Assembly (NCBI GenBank): GCA_030615655.1
Contig: JAUWYU010000025.1
Coordinates: forward strand, 1-13,840
DNA from: Dehalococcoidia bacterium
GTDB lineage: Bacteria > Chloroflexota > Dehalococcoidia > Dehalococcoidales > RBG-16-60-22
DNA length: 13,840 nucleotides
Direction: 5' to 3'
Below the pieces are notes generated by a model. The model saw only the letters and a program-made list of their open reading frames with translations, ran no database searches and was not told where the DNA came from. Of the stretch, positions 12,674-13,840 are shown piece after piece. The position numbers and the translations under genes are program-made. Within the stretch, counting starts at the first letter, position 1. Every line of letters starts with the position of its first letter.

Positions 12674-13840
12674 ATGTCTAATAGTTTTGCCACTTCACCT
12701 AATTATATGTTGACATCGGAATCAGTCACCGAAGGCCACCCGGACAAGATGTGCGACCAGATATCGGATGCTATTTTGGATGACATTATGGAGAAAGACC
12801 CCTACGGCCGGGTAGCCTGTGAAGTCGCTACTACTACCGGGCTGGTGACTGTTTTGGGAGAAATTACCACAAATTGCTATGTTGATGTTCCCAGGATAGT
12901 GAGGGACGTCGTTTGTGATATTGGTTATACCCGCCCTGAATACGGATTTGATTACCAGTCCTGCGGGGTGCTGGTGTCGGTCAAGGAACAATCCGGTGAT
13001 ATTGACATGGGTGTCAGTAAATCTCTGGAGTCTAAAGAAGGTGCCGGAGTCAGCGACCTTGATGAAATCGGTGCTGGTGACCAGGGAATGATGGTGGGAT
13101 TTGCCTGCAACGAGACTTCGGAGCTGATGCCTCTTACCATTTCCCTGGCGCAGAAGCTGTGCCGGCGTCTGGCTCAGGTCAGGAAGGACAAGACGCTGGA
13201 ATACCTCCGGCCCGACGGCAAATCACAGGTAACCGTTGAATACAGCAACGGCGTTCCCAAACGCGTGGTTAATGTTGTTATCGGGGCACAGCATGACGAA
13301 GATGTCAGCCATGACCGTATCGAGAAGGATATTATCGAGCATGTTATCAGGAAGGTGGTCCCGGCTTCGCTGATAGACGACAGGACTATATACTATGTTA
13401 ATGCTACTGGCCGATTCGTTATCGGGGGGCCGGTATCGGACACGGGATTTACCGGGCGCAAGATTATCGTTGATACCTACGGGGGTGTCGCCCGCCACGG
13501 CGGCGGGGCCTTCTCCGGCAAAGACCCGACCAAGGTTGACCGTTCGGCTTCTTATATGGCCCGGTATATAGCCAAGAACGTAGTGGCGGCCGGACTGGCC
13601 GACCGTTTTGAGATGCAGGTCGCCTATGTCATCGGCAAGGCACAACCGCTCTCCGTATCTATCGAGACCTTCGGCACCGCTAAGGCTGATAACCAGGTAA
13701 TTAAGGACCTGATTAGCAGGCACTTCGACCTCAGGCCCGGGGCTATCATCCAGTACTTCGACCTGCGGCGTCCCATCTACCGCCAGCTTGCCGCCTACGG
13801 GCACTTCGGCCGTGACGACCTCGACTTGCCCTGGGAAAAG
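12674..13840 (+). CDS. metK: S-adenosylmethionine synthetase (MetK), C-terminal end cut by window
   Basis: It makes S-adenosylmethionine from methionine and ATP. The 389 codons in the window show the family's signatures: TEGHPDK at 19-25, GAGDQGMMVGFA at 133-144, and the glycine-rich GGGAFSGKDPTKVDRS at 276-291 that folds over the triphosphate. The frame stays open to the last base at DLDLPWEK, so only some 10-15 residues are likely missing. GGAGG (12663-12667) lies 6 nt before the ATG. With ahcY 51 nt upstream and no terminator or clear promoter between, they form one operon covering two steps of the methyl cycle. The first dozen residues before MLTSESV are slightly longer than in minimal relatives. 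Confidence 0.96.
   Translation, partial: MSNSFATSPNYMLTSESVTEGHPDKMCDQISDAILDDIMEKDPYGRVACEVATTTGLVTVLGEITTNCYVDVPRIVRDVVCDIGYTRPEYGFDYQSCGVLVSVKEQSGDIDMGVSKSLESKEGAGVSDLDEIGAGDQGMMVGFACNETSELMPLTISLAQKLCRRLAQVRKDKTLEYLRPDGKSQVTVEYSNGVPKRVVNVVIGAQHDEDVSHDRIEKDIIEHVIRKVVPASLIDDRTIYYVNATGRFVIGGPVSDTGFTGRKIIVDTYGGVARHGGGAFSGKDPTKVDRSASYMARYIAKNVVAAGLADRFEMQVAYVIGKAQPLSVSIETFGTAKADNQVIKDLISRHFDLRPGAIIQYFDLRRPIYRQLAAYGHFGRDDLDLPWEK

Overview
The window reads as a stretch of bacterial chromosome, moderately GC-rich and densely coded, with no mobile element, CRISPR array, rRNA or tRNA that I could see. Sigma70-type promoters (TTGACA-17-TATATT ahead of fur) and Shine-Dalgarno sequences point to a bacterium. 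The gene set (nuoA-B-C-D order, GT20 synthase with OtsB, bacterial GlgC, a short-type AhcY next to MetK) is compatible with a Chloroflexota genome, perhaps Dehalococcoidia. That placement is an inference from remembered protein style, not a search result.

Layout. 1-1550 (minus): the start of a complex I operon, nuoA-nuoB-nuoC-nuoD, with overlapping genes; nuoD runs off the left edge. 1714-2904 (minus): a fold-type-I PLP aminotransferase with its own ribosome-binding site. 3098-4235 (plus): a Fur-family regulator behind a strong promoter whose start point is covered by a perfect 7-1-7 Fur-type palindrome, followed 7 nt later by a His/Asp/Glu-rich polytopic membrane protein. 4288-5070 (plus): a lipoprotein of unknown function whose His and Cys motifs recall caspase-fold (clan CD) peptidases. 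5166-7450 (plus): otsA-otsB, trehalose-6-phosphate synthase and phosphatase, touching by one base. 7471-10444 (minus): glgC, then a GalT-like nucleotidyltransferase, then a nitroreductase, convergent with otsAB. 10697-11089 (plus): a small gamma-glutamylcyclotransferase-fold protein. 11360-13840 (plus): ahcY and metK, with metK cut by the right edge.

How the genes fit together. GlgC makes ADP-glucose, the GalT-like enzyme interconverts sugar-1-phosphates and nucleotide sugars, and OtsA/OtsB use a nucleotide sugar and glucose-6-phosphate to make trehalose, so 5.1-10.4 kb is a sugar-nucleotide and compatible-solute block. AhcY and MetK are two steps of the S-adenosylmethionine cycle. Fur and the membrane protein look like a metal-responsive pair.

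The least explained elements are the Fur-linked membrane protein, the caspase-like lipoprotein, and a 53-nt imperfect direct repeat (two copies 125 bp apart) ahead of ahcY, the second copy overlapping the likely promoter. No intergenic region exceeds 300 bases; the larger ones (1551-1713, 2905-3160, 10445-10696, 11090-11359) are covered by the regulatory entries.
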